A program made the position numbers and the translations under genes. A stretch of DNA of 64,000 nt, taken from assembly GCA_037042185.1 (NCBI GenBank), contig JAXQJY010000032.1, positions 806,001 to 870,000 on the forward strand. The letters are read 5' to 3'. Position 1 is the stretch's first letter, and every line of letters begins with the position of its first letter. Below the pieces are notes generated by a model. That model searched no databases, was not told the DNA's origin, and saw nothing but the letters and a program-made list of their open reading frames with translations. Source of the stretch: Sordariomycetes sp. S80-01Y. Its lineage: Eukaryota > Ascomycota > Sordariomycetes. Below, one piece after another: positions 12,314-22,066 of this stretch.

Positions 12314-15300
12314 TTACTCAATCATCAAGCCCTCCAGGACACTCATTGCCTTCCCGCCCTCGCTCTCGAACTTGGACACCATCCCTTCGCACTCCTCCTT
12401 GAGGATACGCTCGGCCTCACCAGCGTTGTGGTACACCCATTCCTCGACAGTCATTCTCTTCTCTGGGCTGGTCAATTCCTTGCCCTTCCTCAGTACAGTT
12501 CCTGCATTCTCCTTGTCGGGACTACCAAAGACAGCGTCAAGGTCGACAGACTTCCAGGTTCTGGTGGACTGGAGCTTAGCCATTATGTTGCGCTTCGAGG
12601 GTGAGTTGTTGCGCACGGGCGTAGCTGAGATGGGTGCCAACGCAACGCGCTTGGTTGTGACGCTAGCGCTAGGCCTGGAGGAAGGCGGTTGGTTCTCTGC
12701 ATCGGACGACTGGGGAGACTGTGATGGCGATATGACGGCTTGACGAGCAGATGCGCTAGGAGAAGGACCGTGACCTGGTGTGGAGGGTGGTTGAGCATAT
12801 TGCTCAGAGAAAACTGATGAGGGCGCAACAGGCGACTCCTTTACCGGAGGGAGCTGTGGCTCCTCAAAAATTTCTGGCCCATCATCCTCATGCACAGAGT
12901 ATTCGTCAGCGCGCGCCTCGGCATCGAGTTCTTCCTGTTGCAATTGAGCCTGAGCTTCTGCTTCAGCTAACTTGCTTTCAACAGAAGACTTCTTTGGAGG
13001 CCTTCCCCGGGGACGCTTGACGGGCGCATCAGCTGCCTTGGGTTGAGGAGCAGCTGCGCCCTTCTCTTGAGCTTGGGCGAGTGCCTGGGCTTGCTTGGAG
13101 GGACGACCACGACCGCGTTTTGGTGGCGGCGGGTCATCAACATCACTAGAGGCATAAGCAGGCTCGACCGATTCGATGCGCTGTGAAGACTGCGAAGACT
13201 GCGAAGCTTTCGAAGGGCGGCCTCGCTTCTTCTTTGGCTCGTGAACCGCGCTCCCAGGGACGTCGACAAACTCGACCGACTTTTCCATCTTTTCAGCAAC
13301 GTCCGAGGACGCCTTCGAAGGTCGGCCACCTTTCTTCTTCTCCATTGGCGCCGGAGGTGAGGGCTCAACGAGCTCTACAGGGTCGTCTGCCAGCTCATCC
13401 TCACTCTCAGCATGAGAAACTACAGACAGCCGACCGCGCGGCTTGCTCTGCATCGAAAGTCGCTCTTGGTCCTGCTCTGACTTCTTAACGACAGTGTCGG
13501 TGCTCCCCCAGCTGACGTCGCGCACAGCAGGAACTTCCGGCTCCTCAGCCTCAGGGACCACTTCGATAACCTCTGGCTCAGGGACCTTTGCCTTCTTTGC
13601 CTTGGTCTGCTTGGATACCTTGCGAGGAGCGGCAGCCTTGCGTCCCTTCTTTGGAACTTTGAGTTCCTGCTCAGGTTTGGGTGAATGATGGTGTTCTGGT
13701 TCAGGCTGATGTTCGTCAACCTGCATTTCCTCACGCAGAGCGTTGAGCTCGTCGTCAATTTCCTCCTCGACAGGCTCGGCAGGAACCGGATCGAACATGG
13801 CGTAATCCGCTGACTTCTTCTCGGCAGCCTTCTTGGGCTTTGTGCCCTTCGTCTTGGCATTGGCCTTTTTCCTCCTCTCGGAATCAGAATCAGCGGTAAT
13901 GTCTTCATCGTCTGTAAGTTGATGTTCAAGCTCGGCCTCCAGTTGACGCTCGATCTCATCGTCACTAGGGAAAGCGCCAGGGAACTCATGTGCAGAGGCA
14001 GCCGACATGATGGAAGTATCCATCTTACCCGAGGCTTTCCTGGTGTTCTTCGCCTTGGATGGTGCCCGTTTCTGACGGATATTGGCCTTCTTTGGCGCCG
14101 GAACATCGGCCATCTCAAGATCCTCAGTGGCTGTGGGCTCAAGAACTGAGCTTTCGACAGCAACGCTTCCTTTCCTAGTCGCTCGCTTCTTGCGAGTCGG
14201 CGCTTCCGAGGTTGCGGTCATAGTTGACTCGTCGATAGCATCGCTACCACGCTTCTTACCCCTGGCTGCCCTCTTCTTGGGGTGGGGAGCAACCGGTGAT
14301 GGTTCAAGCCCGGCTTCAGGCTCCCAATCAGACCCCTTAACTTCATCCACCTCTGGCTCGGGCTCAGGCTCGGGTTCCTCCTTCTTGGCTTTGGTTTTGC
14401 GGCCCTTCGCTGCCGTAGTTTTCTTGGCACGGCCCTTCTTGGTGCCACCCGCAGTCATCGTAGATGTAGTTGTAAGCACGGTATCGTCGGGCTGAATAGT
14501 GCTGTTCCCTTGGGCGGTTGCGAAGGTCGTCTCGGCAAATGTCGTCTCGGGTGCTTCGGAAGCAAGTGTGGCACTTGATTGTGTTGACAGTCGAGATGCC
14601 TTAGATGCTCGAGCTGTCTTACGTGGCGCCTTCGGCTTTGGCTGACTCGAGAGGACGAAGAAGGGGCAGCCGGGTGATCGTCGATAGTGCTCGTCGCTAA
14701 CAAAGTCAGAAGTGATCATCATGGCAGAGAACAAAACTCACTAAGGCTTGTCGTTTGGTTCCCATCCGTCCAAACCAAGGCCGCAGTATGTGCAAGTCGC
14801 GTTGTCGTCCTCACCCAATGTAGGGGTGTACTTCCACCCAGCATCCACAAGCTGCCCCCAAGTTAGCAAGGGCGTCCCTAACCGAGTAGGAACATCAGCT
14901 CACCTGCTTCGTCTTGCACTTCCACGCCCTCTTTCCATCATGCGGCCACCTCCCAGCGAAAGTCGCCTTACGCGCCTCCACCATGCTGGCGTCAGCAGGA
15001 TGCACCGTCGCATACCCTTCATATTCGGCCTCTACAGCGGCGGTTATGGCCCAGCCACAGCTGGGCGAGTGTGTGAGATGTTCTCGCAGAGGGTCGTCGC
15101 CTTCTTCCCAGCCATCCATTGACTTGTTGCAGAGGTAGCAGACGCAATTGTCGGGGTTATCGGGCCATGGTTGGAAGAAGAAGCCGGCGCGAGCGAGCTG
15201 GACACGTCAACAAGAGTATTCTGGAGCTTGGAGGGAGAACATACGCTTTCGGGGGCGATCTTCTTGTGCGGCCAGTTCAATGCCTTGGAGCCCTTAGCTG

Positions 15301-15391
15301 TTGAGGCGCGTTTCTTCGTTGACTTCGCGAAGCTGGCTAGTCGGCCCTCGTATGTGAAATAACGGTCGTCAATGGCCGTATCGGTCGCCAT
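12314..15391 (-). CDS. BIR1: BIR1/survivin-like chromosomal passenger protein with two BIR domains and AT-hook-like motifs
   Basis: Four exons (15391-15245, 15197-14904, 14851-14742, 14696-12314) join in phase to 977 aa. Two baculoviral-IAP-repeat zinc folds are complete: ligands C69, C72, H89, C96 and C167, C170, H187, C194, both with the canonical CX2CX16HX6C spacing. The second is split by an intron between Tyr184 and the His. After the BIRs comes a very long Lys/Glu/Ala/Pro-rich region with at least four AT-hook-like GRP-containing cores (roughly residues 640-750), then a conserved C-terminal block (MAKLQSTRTWKSVDLDAVF and MTVEEWVYHNAGEAERILKE). Fungal Bir1/Pbh1 anchors Aurora B and INCENP at centromeres and the spindle midzone; it has no RING and is not a caspase inhibitor in the animal sense. 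The C-terminal block probably binds the INCENP homologue, by analogy with the yeast protein. Confidence 0.9.
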
Positions 15392-15986
15392 GATAGGCAG
15401 GCAAAGCTCAAAGGAGCTGTCCCAATCTCGTCTCGCTCGTTTGGCCTATTTGCGATCGTGGTCCTGACGTGTTTGCGGGCCTGTGGCGCGTCTCTTGCGA
15501 GCAACCAGAAAAATGCCAAAACAATGGCGCGTTCGGGAAGAGAAGAAGAGTCCGGGACGTAAGACAATCAGAGCGCTGCCAATTACAAATGCAAAGAATC
15601 AAAAAAGAAATGACAATGGGCGATCTGAAAGAGGCTCGGGAGCTTGTCGAGGTTAATAGCGGATTTGGAGCGGAGGTGTGCGGTGTGATGCTCGACCGCG
15701 TTTGTTTACTTTCGGGAACCGATGTGGGGCTCAGGTCAAACATGACCACCAACCGCGCACTTCGGACGCAATCCAACTGGAACCATCAAATGCTATCAGA
15801 TTGATGTGTACTATTTCGCGATGAACTCCGGCCGAGGTGTTGCATATCAAAGCTCGCCTGACCCAGTGCAATCGCTCTCGGCTCACCGACATGCCCAGAT
15901 CCCTTCATTCGAGCTATAGTGACTTGCACACACGCTTTACGTTTTCCCTGACTACATTATCTCCAAGTGAGCTACTTCATCGCTTT
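15392..15986. other. Intergenic region upstream of BIR1
   Basis: This 595-bp region should contain the BIR1 promoter (minus strand) and the 3' end of the CoA-binding gene. Open frames in it are short and unsupported; no RNA gene or repeat was seen. Confidence 0.55.
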
Positions 15987-16507
15987 CTACAGCTTCCCAG
16001 CATCCTTCATGGCCTTCTCTCCATCAACAAGCACACACCAGCCGTCATGTCCCCGTCCCCCCTCCCCGTACACAACAGCCTCAAACCTTCCCGCCTCCTT
16101 GGCGAACTTCAGCACCTCGTCATCCCACGTTCCTGGCTGAAGCCAAATAGACGGGATCCCGATCTGGGATGCCTCCTTCAGCACATCAATGGTGATGGCC
16201 GGGTGCGTAATGATGCTAACGCCCGTAGTCTTTGGGTTGGGAAGGGCGGAAAGGTTCTTGACTGCAGGATAGTCCTTTCCTTGAACTGTGACATGGGGCG
16301 AGGTTGGTTTGATAGGGGTGACTGGTAAGTTGTGTGCCAGGTACCAGGCGAAGACTGTTGTTTCCATCACTTAGCTCCATCTCATCGACATGCCGACGCA
16401 AGAAAGGGCTCACCCTTGTGGCCAAATTTGGCCGTGTTGGAGCTTGCACCCACAACAGCGAAAGCCGGAGAGGTGAAGAACTTGCGTGCCGTAGCCTCGG
16501 TAGCCAT
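15987..16507 (-). CDS. CoA-binding domain protein (CoA_binding_2 / YccU-like)
   Basis: Two exons (16507-16414, 16354-15987) give 153 aa, the usual length of the family. The Rossmann start FAVVGASSNTAKFGHKVF contains the glycine-rich loop, and the middle has the expected pattern YPAVKNLSALP and IGIPSIWLQPGTWDDEVL. The family is related to the CoA-binding domain of succinyl-CoA synthetase; its physiological role in fungi is not established. The intron splits the codon for Val after GHK. The gene is divergent from the methyltransferase gene, with 246 bp between the two start codons, so the pair may be co-expressed. No targeting signal is obvious, which suggests a cytosolic protein. Confidence 0.85.
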
Positions 16508-16753
16508 GATTCAGGATTTTGCTTAGACTGTGCCGTAGAGCCGATACCCTTGGGCTTTGATGATGTTGATGATGAAGGAGTTTCTCCGTCTGGGGAAGGC
16601 CGATAGCGCCGAAGGGGGGGTTGCGGGGTTCCGAGCACGCAACGCCGAGTCGCTTCCCCTTTACAGAAACATATAAGTCCAGCCAAAGGGACGTAATCTC
16701 AGAGCCGTTGGGTCAAAGTAAAGATCGCAGCTTATTCGTACAATATTATCGAG
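16508..16753. promoter_or_regulatory. Shared short divergent promoter
   Basis: Only 246 bp separate the start codons of the CoA-binding gene (minus) and the methyltransferase gene (plus). Both promoters must lie here. No clear TATA box is visible on either strand. Confidence 0.6.
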
Positions 16754-17718
16754 ATGTCTGTCTTTGGGTGAGTAGCCTAGCTATACCTTATTACCTCAGC
16801 TAACCTGGACAAAGGAGAGCAACCTTCTCGGCAGCTGGCTATGCCGCCGCACGCCCAAGCTATCCAGCCAGTCTCTTCAAGCAGGTCTTGGGATATCACA
16901 ATGCTCAATCCTCGGATGGGACCCTTCTGGATTTGGGCTGTGGTCACGGTCTCATCGCACGCGAGATGGCTCCTCAATTTGGCAAAGTCGTTGGTCTTGA
17001 CCCCAGCGCTGGCATGATCAAGCAAGCGACAGAATCGACCAAAGACGCAAAAGTCTCATTCAGACAAGGTGGCTCGGAAGATTTGTCCTTCTTAACGGAC
17101 GATTCAGTCGACATGGTCGTCGCAGGTCAATCTGCGCATTGGTTCGACTACGCCAAAGCCTGGCCTGAGCTGTCTAGGGTAGTCAAGCCAGGCGGTTCCC
17201 TCGCATTCTGGGGCTACAAAGACAACATTCTCATCGGACATCCTCGAGCCAACAAGATATTTGATCATTTCTGCTATGGAAATGGCGAAGTAGCGCCTGG
17301 AATCGAGACTATGAATCAATACTGGGAACGTCCGGGCAGGGACAAAGTGCGCCGTTTGCTACGGGAGGTCACCCCGCCGGAGAGCGAGTGGAAGGACGTC
17401 AAGAGGATCCTGTGCGACGTTGATGCTACAATGACAGAGAAGGAAGTTCCTGGGCCAGAGACGGCATGGCTGAGGAAGAAGCTGACTTTGGCTGGGTTTG
17501 AGGGCTACTTGAGGACGTTTAGTGCGTACCAGGGGTGGAAGGACGCTCACCCGGACATGAAGAGCAAAGCTGAGGGTGGGAAAGGCGATATCGCAGATTT
17601 GTGCATGGAGCAGATGGTCGAGTCAGAGCCTGAGTGGAAGGCTTTGGGCGATAAGTGGCCAGAGGCTGAGGCAGAGACGGTCTGGGGGACGTATATCCTC
17701 ATGGCCAAAAGGAGATGA
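16754..17718 (+). CDS. TMT1: SAM-dependent methyltransferase, trans-aconitate 3-methyltransferase-like (Tmt1 family)
   Basis: A 14-nt first exon (16754-16767) and a second exon (16815-17718) give 305 aa, close to the 299 aa of yeast Tmt1. The N-terminus MSVFGRATFSAAGYAAARPS with SYPASLF matches the family. The class I methyltransferase motif I is LLDLGCGHG, followed by VVGLDPSAGMI and the DMVVAGQSAHWFDY block, the family's counterpart of the ECAHWFD motif in yeast Tmt1. The YWERPGRDKVR segment is also shared. Yeast Tmt1 methylates trans-aconitate and 3-isopropylmalate in the cytosol. Fungal members of this broad family may differ in substrate, so the specific reaction is an inference. Without the short first exon the conserved N-terminus would be lost. 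Confidence 0.82.
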
Positions 17719-18133
17719 CTCGCTGCGTGACCTCACATAGAGCACAAGTAGGAGTACTCCACCAAGTCCGGAGGGTTGTATCAATGCCTGTATAAGTTCT
17801 TTCGCAACGCACAAATTGATGCACTAATCTGAATGACTCGTCGTTTCATGCGACGTGGTGAGACTCAGCTGGACCTTGACGGGTAAATGACCGTTGCCGG
17901 GGCAGCTACACCGCAAGTCGAGGATAAATCACCTTGTGCAATTCAAAACAGGGGGGCACCCGATTTATGCAAATTCGCCCAGCATTGACAGCGACAGGCG
18001 GAGCATCGACCTACCCTTTGTTTTCTCAACCTCGCAACATCATCAGCAAGATTCCAACTACCCTCAAACCATCCTCTCGACGATTTAGGGCGCCCTCGTA
18101 ACGATACGAGCTGCTTCACCACACACAATCAAT
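17719..18133. other. Intergenic region between TMT1-like gene and myosin light chain
   Basis: This 415-bp region holds the 3' end of the methyltransferase gene and the promoter and leader of the light chain gene. No coding signal or repeat is visible. Confidence 0.55.
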
Positions 18134-18953
18134 ATGGTACGTGTTGCCCCAGCCACACCCTCTGAAAGTAAACACACCACCCCACCACGAATCTTGATTC
18201 GCTCGTGGCTGCCACCACACCAACCTTAACCCTCTGCCCTCTGGACCTAAAGCGACAGCGCGCGAGGCACTTCGAACCCTTCTCTACAGCAACTCCTTCC
18301 CCCTCGCATTTGCTCCCCATCTCTTCACGCGTACTCGCAACGCTCTGCGCATCAGCCATCATGTCTTCTAACAATTACGACTCGCAGGCCTCGACAAACT
18401 ACAAGGAGGCTTTCGCCCTGTTCGACAAGCGCGGCAACGGTCGCGTCACGGTCGCAGATTTGGGCGACTTGCTGCGCGCCTGTGGACAGAACCCCACGCT
18501 GTCTGAGATTCAGGATCTGGAGAAGAACGTCAACGGGGATTGTAAGCCTTCCTGCGGCCCTTGATTTTCCCTCAAGCGCAGTGAGGAATACGAGCTGACA
18601 GGTGGCAGTCGACTTCGAGACCTTCTCCCGCGTTCTCAACCGTCCCGGCGGCTTCCGCGATCCCGGCGAGCCAGAGGAGTACTGCCGCGGCTTCCAGGTG
18701 TTTGACAAGGACATGACAGGCTTCATCGGCGTTGGCCAACTCAAGTACATCCTGACGAATCTGGGGGAGAAGATGACGGAGGAGGAGGTCGATGAGCTGC
18801 TGAAGGCCGTGGACACGAGCTCAGGACAGGTCAACTACACTGGTAAGCACTTTGGTCCCCCTTCCCCCATAACCCTCTGTTGTGTAAAGGAACCTCGGTT
18901 GCAAGATAGCTAACGGCGCTGCAGATCTCGTCCGAACAATCCTCGCCAACTAG
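18134..18953 (+). CDS. MLC1: Myosin essential light chain (Cdc4/Mlc1-like EF-hand protein)
   Basis: The model is exon 18134-18136 (the ATG alone), 18388-18541, 18609-18842 and 18925-18953, giving 139 aa, very near S. pombe Cdc4 (141 aa). Conserved blocks are YKEAFALFDKRGNGRV, DLLRACGQNP, FDFETFSRVLNRPGGF, FQVFDKDMTGFIGVGQLKYI and LVRTILAN. The EF-hand loops are degenerate, as in light chains that bind an IQ motif without needing calcium. Cdc4/Mlc1 binds type II and V myosins and acts in the cytokinetic ring, septation and polarised growth. The first intron (18137-18387, 251 nt) has donor GTACGT, branch CTAAC and acceptor CAG 16 nt later. An ATG at 18361 inside this intron would give an alternative N-terminus nine residues longer before the shared ASTNYKEAF, if the intron is retained. 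Confidence 0.9.
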
Positions 18954-19913
18954 GTCATGCGACACCGAGACGACTTGTTTTTCCAGCATCTACGGTCGGG
19001 AACGGCGTTGGCTTGTTTGAGTACGATTATGATATGATGTATTTCCCGCGGGTAGAGGATGGGCTTCTCTGGACTACTGTGTTCTTGGTGGAGCAGGATT
19101 ATTCGCGTGTATGGACTTCTGGTAGATATACTGTCGAGCAGCCGCAATAGACGAGACTGGTTGGCAGAGCTGTGCATTGTTCGCTGCTGGCTGATCCGGT
19201 GATCACTGTGGCGTCACGGTGGAAAGGGATACCTTTGGGTGTTGAATAAGGGTGGTGGACAGTGCTTGCCAGTGCCAATGGAACCCCCTGATGCCTTATA
19301 GTACCTGCAGCTGCGCGTCTGCCACCAATGGAACAAGACCCGGCATCACAATTGAGATCGGTTCGAAATTTCTGGCTGCTCTCCGGATGTTTTGAGCTCT
19401 CCTTTGAGCAGGCAATGCACTGACGGCCTGATTATTGTCTGCTTGTAGTGTTCAAATTGACTCAGCTGTTGCCCATGATCGGCTCACCTCAGCCTGAGCG
19501 CCGCCCGCGCCCGCGCCCCGCCATGACGATGCAGTGCCGCCTGCCGCCGCCCACGGCAGGAGTACCCTGCAGCTGCGCTTCGTAGCTTCCCCAGTCCTTG
19601 CTTGACCTGAGCAATCAACTCGACATCACGCGCACCCGCAGCCATTGACGCCTGTTGAACCCCGCAAAGGCACATCCGACTCGAAGATTCCCCCAAGCTC
19701 CATCAAGTCACCACCACCTCGTCGGTTTCCGTCTCCAATCTGGCGAAGCGTTCTGCACATCGCCTCTTCCTCTTCCTTCTCTCCCTCCTTGTCCTTGTCC
19801 TCGCCGTCATCGTGGCTTCCAACCGATCCCTCCCCCGCCTCTTTTCCCTAGCCAACCACTTCAAACCTCGCATCGCCAAGTTCGCTCCGTTCCGATCCGT
19901 GACGACCAGCACC
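18954..19913. other. Intergenic region and long in-frame leader of the M3 peptidase
   Basis: This 960-bp region contains the light chain 3' end and the peptidase promoter. From the TGA at 19656-19658 to the peptidase ATG at 19914 the peptidase frame stays open for 85 codons without an ATG. Its last third (from about 19812) is rich in Arg, Ser and Leu with no acidic residues. See the corresponding finding. Confidence 0.6.
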
Positions 19914-22066
19914 ATGGCCGATGCTAAGTTCAAGCTCCCGCCCCAGGCGCCGCCGCTCTTCACGCACACCGCCGAGCAGATTATCAGCGAGACCGAGCGT
20001 ATGAACAACGACTACAAGAAGCTCCTCGACGGCATCGTAGAGAAAGTCAAGCCTGAAGAGGCCAAGTTCGCCAATGTCCTTGACCCGATCATGGTCAGCG
20101 ACAACGAGTCGGACGGTCTGCGTCGCGCCCTGGGCTTCTACCAGCATACTTCGCCTCATGCCAAGCTACGCGAGGCGTCCACAAAGGCCGACGAGATCAC
20201 GAGCGACTTCTTCGTCGAGTGCAGGATGAGAGACGATGTGTTCCAGCGTGTTGATGCGGCTTTCAACCAGCGAGAGGCCGAGAAGCTGGACACAGAGTCT
20301 TTCAGGATCTTGGAAAAGGAGCGCCAGGGCTATGTCCACAACGGTCTGCTTCTTCCAAAGGGCGAGAAGAGGGATCGTTTCATGGAGCTGCAGAAGCGTC
20401 TGAGCCAGCTGTGCATCCAGTGCCAGGTCAACCTCAACGAGGATACAAGCGCTATCTGGTTCACGCCCAAGGAGCTCGAGGGTGTCCCCGAAGACGACAT
20501 CGATATCAGTGAACTGGAAAAGGGAACCGGAGAGAATGAGGGCAAGGTCAAGCTTGGATTCAAGTACAACCACTACATGCCCCTCATCAAGTACGCCAAG
20601 AACGGGGATACCAGGCGCCGCTACATCATTGCGGACGCCAACAAGTCCAACAAGAACGTTCCCTTGTTTCAAGAGATCCTCGAGCTCCGCGATGAGGCCG
20701 CGCGCTTGTTGGGCTACAAGAACCACGCCGAGTCCAAGATCGAAGACAAGATGGCCAAGAACCCTACCAAGGTCACCGACTTCCTTGGAGACCTCAGGGT
20801 CCGTCTTGCAGAGGGAGGCAAGAAGGACGTGGCTAAGCTTTTGGCATACAAGGAAAGTGATTTGAAGGAACGCGGAGAGGAGTTCGACGGCAACTTCTAC
20901 ATGTGGGACACTGCATTCTACTCGCGTATCCAGAAAGAGAAGGAGTTCCAGGTCGATGAGGGCAAGATTTCGCAGTACTTCCCTGTCGAGTCGACGTTCA
21001 ACGGCATGCTCAAGATTTTCGAAGAGATATTCGGGTTGAAATTCGTCGAAGTCGTAGAGGAGGACCGCAAGAAGATCAGCCCCACAAAGAACGCCGAGGA
21101 TATTGTCTGGCACCCAGAGGTCCGACTCTACTCGGTGTGGAACGACGAGGCTGGTGGCAGTGACTTCGTCGGGTACCTCTACATCGATCTTCATCCTCGT
21201 GACGGAAAGTACTCGCACAATGCGAACTTCAACATTGAGCCTGGTTTCATCAACAAGGATGGCACCCGCCATTACCCCGCAACTGCTCTTGTCTGCAACT
21301 TCAGCAAGGCCTCTGCCAAGAAGCCCGCACTTCTGAAGCACGGCGAGGTCGTCACTCTGTTCCATGAGCTTGGACACGGCATTCACGACCTTGTTGGCCG
21401 CACGAAATACAGTTACTTCCACGGAACTAGTGTAGTCACCGACTTCGTCGAAGCTCCCTCGCAGATGCTCGAGAATTGGTGCTGGACGCCTAGCGTGCTC
21501 AAGGCGCTTTCGAAGCACTGGGAGAGCGGGGAGTCGATCCCCGACGACCTCGTCTCGAGACTTATTTCTACCAAGAACCTCAATTCGGCCACTGCGAACC
21601 TAGCCCAGGTGCTCATTGGTACCTTTGACATGACGATACACACTCCGGCCTCGCACGAGGATATAAAGAAGATGGACGCCGGTAAACTCTGGAATACCCT
21701 GCGTCACGATATTTCTGGCATCAAGGGTCCGGAGGACCTCGGTGAGGGATAGTAAGTCCGTCCCGTCCAAACACTGAATCACGCACTGACAATCACAGCA
21801 ACTGGGGTAATCGCCACGCCAATATCGGCCACTTCATTGGTGGCTACGATGCAGGCTACTACTCCTACCTCTGGTCCGAGGTTTTCTCCCTCGACATGTT
21901 CCACTCCTGCTTCAAGGAGAACCCCATGAATGGCGAGCAAGGTCGCCGATACCGCAAGACGGTGTTGGAAAGGGGTGGCGCGGTGGATGAGATGGAGTTC
22001 TTGACAGAGTTCTTGGGAAGGCCACCAAGCACGGAGCCTTTTTACAGGGAGTTGGGTCTTGCTTAG
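19914..22066 (+). CDS. PRD1: M3 thimet oligopeptidase (saccharolysin / Prd1, MepB-like)
   Basis: Two exons (19914-21751 and 21799-22066) give 701 aa, the normal family length. The zinc site HELGHGIHD starts at residue 484, giving the HExxH ligands and catalytic Glu, and the downstream EAPSQMLENWCW supplies the third ligand Glu. The C-terminal NWGNRHANIGHFIGGYDAGY and YSYLWSEVFS blocks are typical. The family degrades short cytosolic peptides, and yeast Prd1 is also found in the mitochondrial intermembrane space. I chose the ATG at 19914 because it has an ideal context (CACCATGG) and gives MADAKFKLPPQAPPLF, the usual start; no upstream in-frame ATG exists before a stop. The intron splits the Tyr codon in GEGYNWGN. 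Confidence 0.92.

Noticed and set aside
18361-18387. ATG at 18361 as the sole start of the myosin light chain
   Set aside because: It lies inside a well-formed intron between the CTAAC branch and the upstream ATG; the spliced start matches the short N-terminus of Cdc4/Mlc1. It is kept as a possible alternative only.
20166-21518. A 450-codon open frame on the minus strand inside the M3 peptidase gene
   Set aside because: It mirrors the codon bias of the sense gene, is Leu/Val/Glu-rich without a fold I recognise, and the sense strand encodes a clear M3 peptidase.
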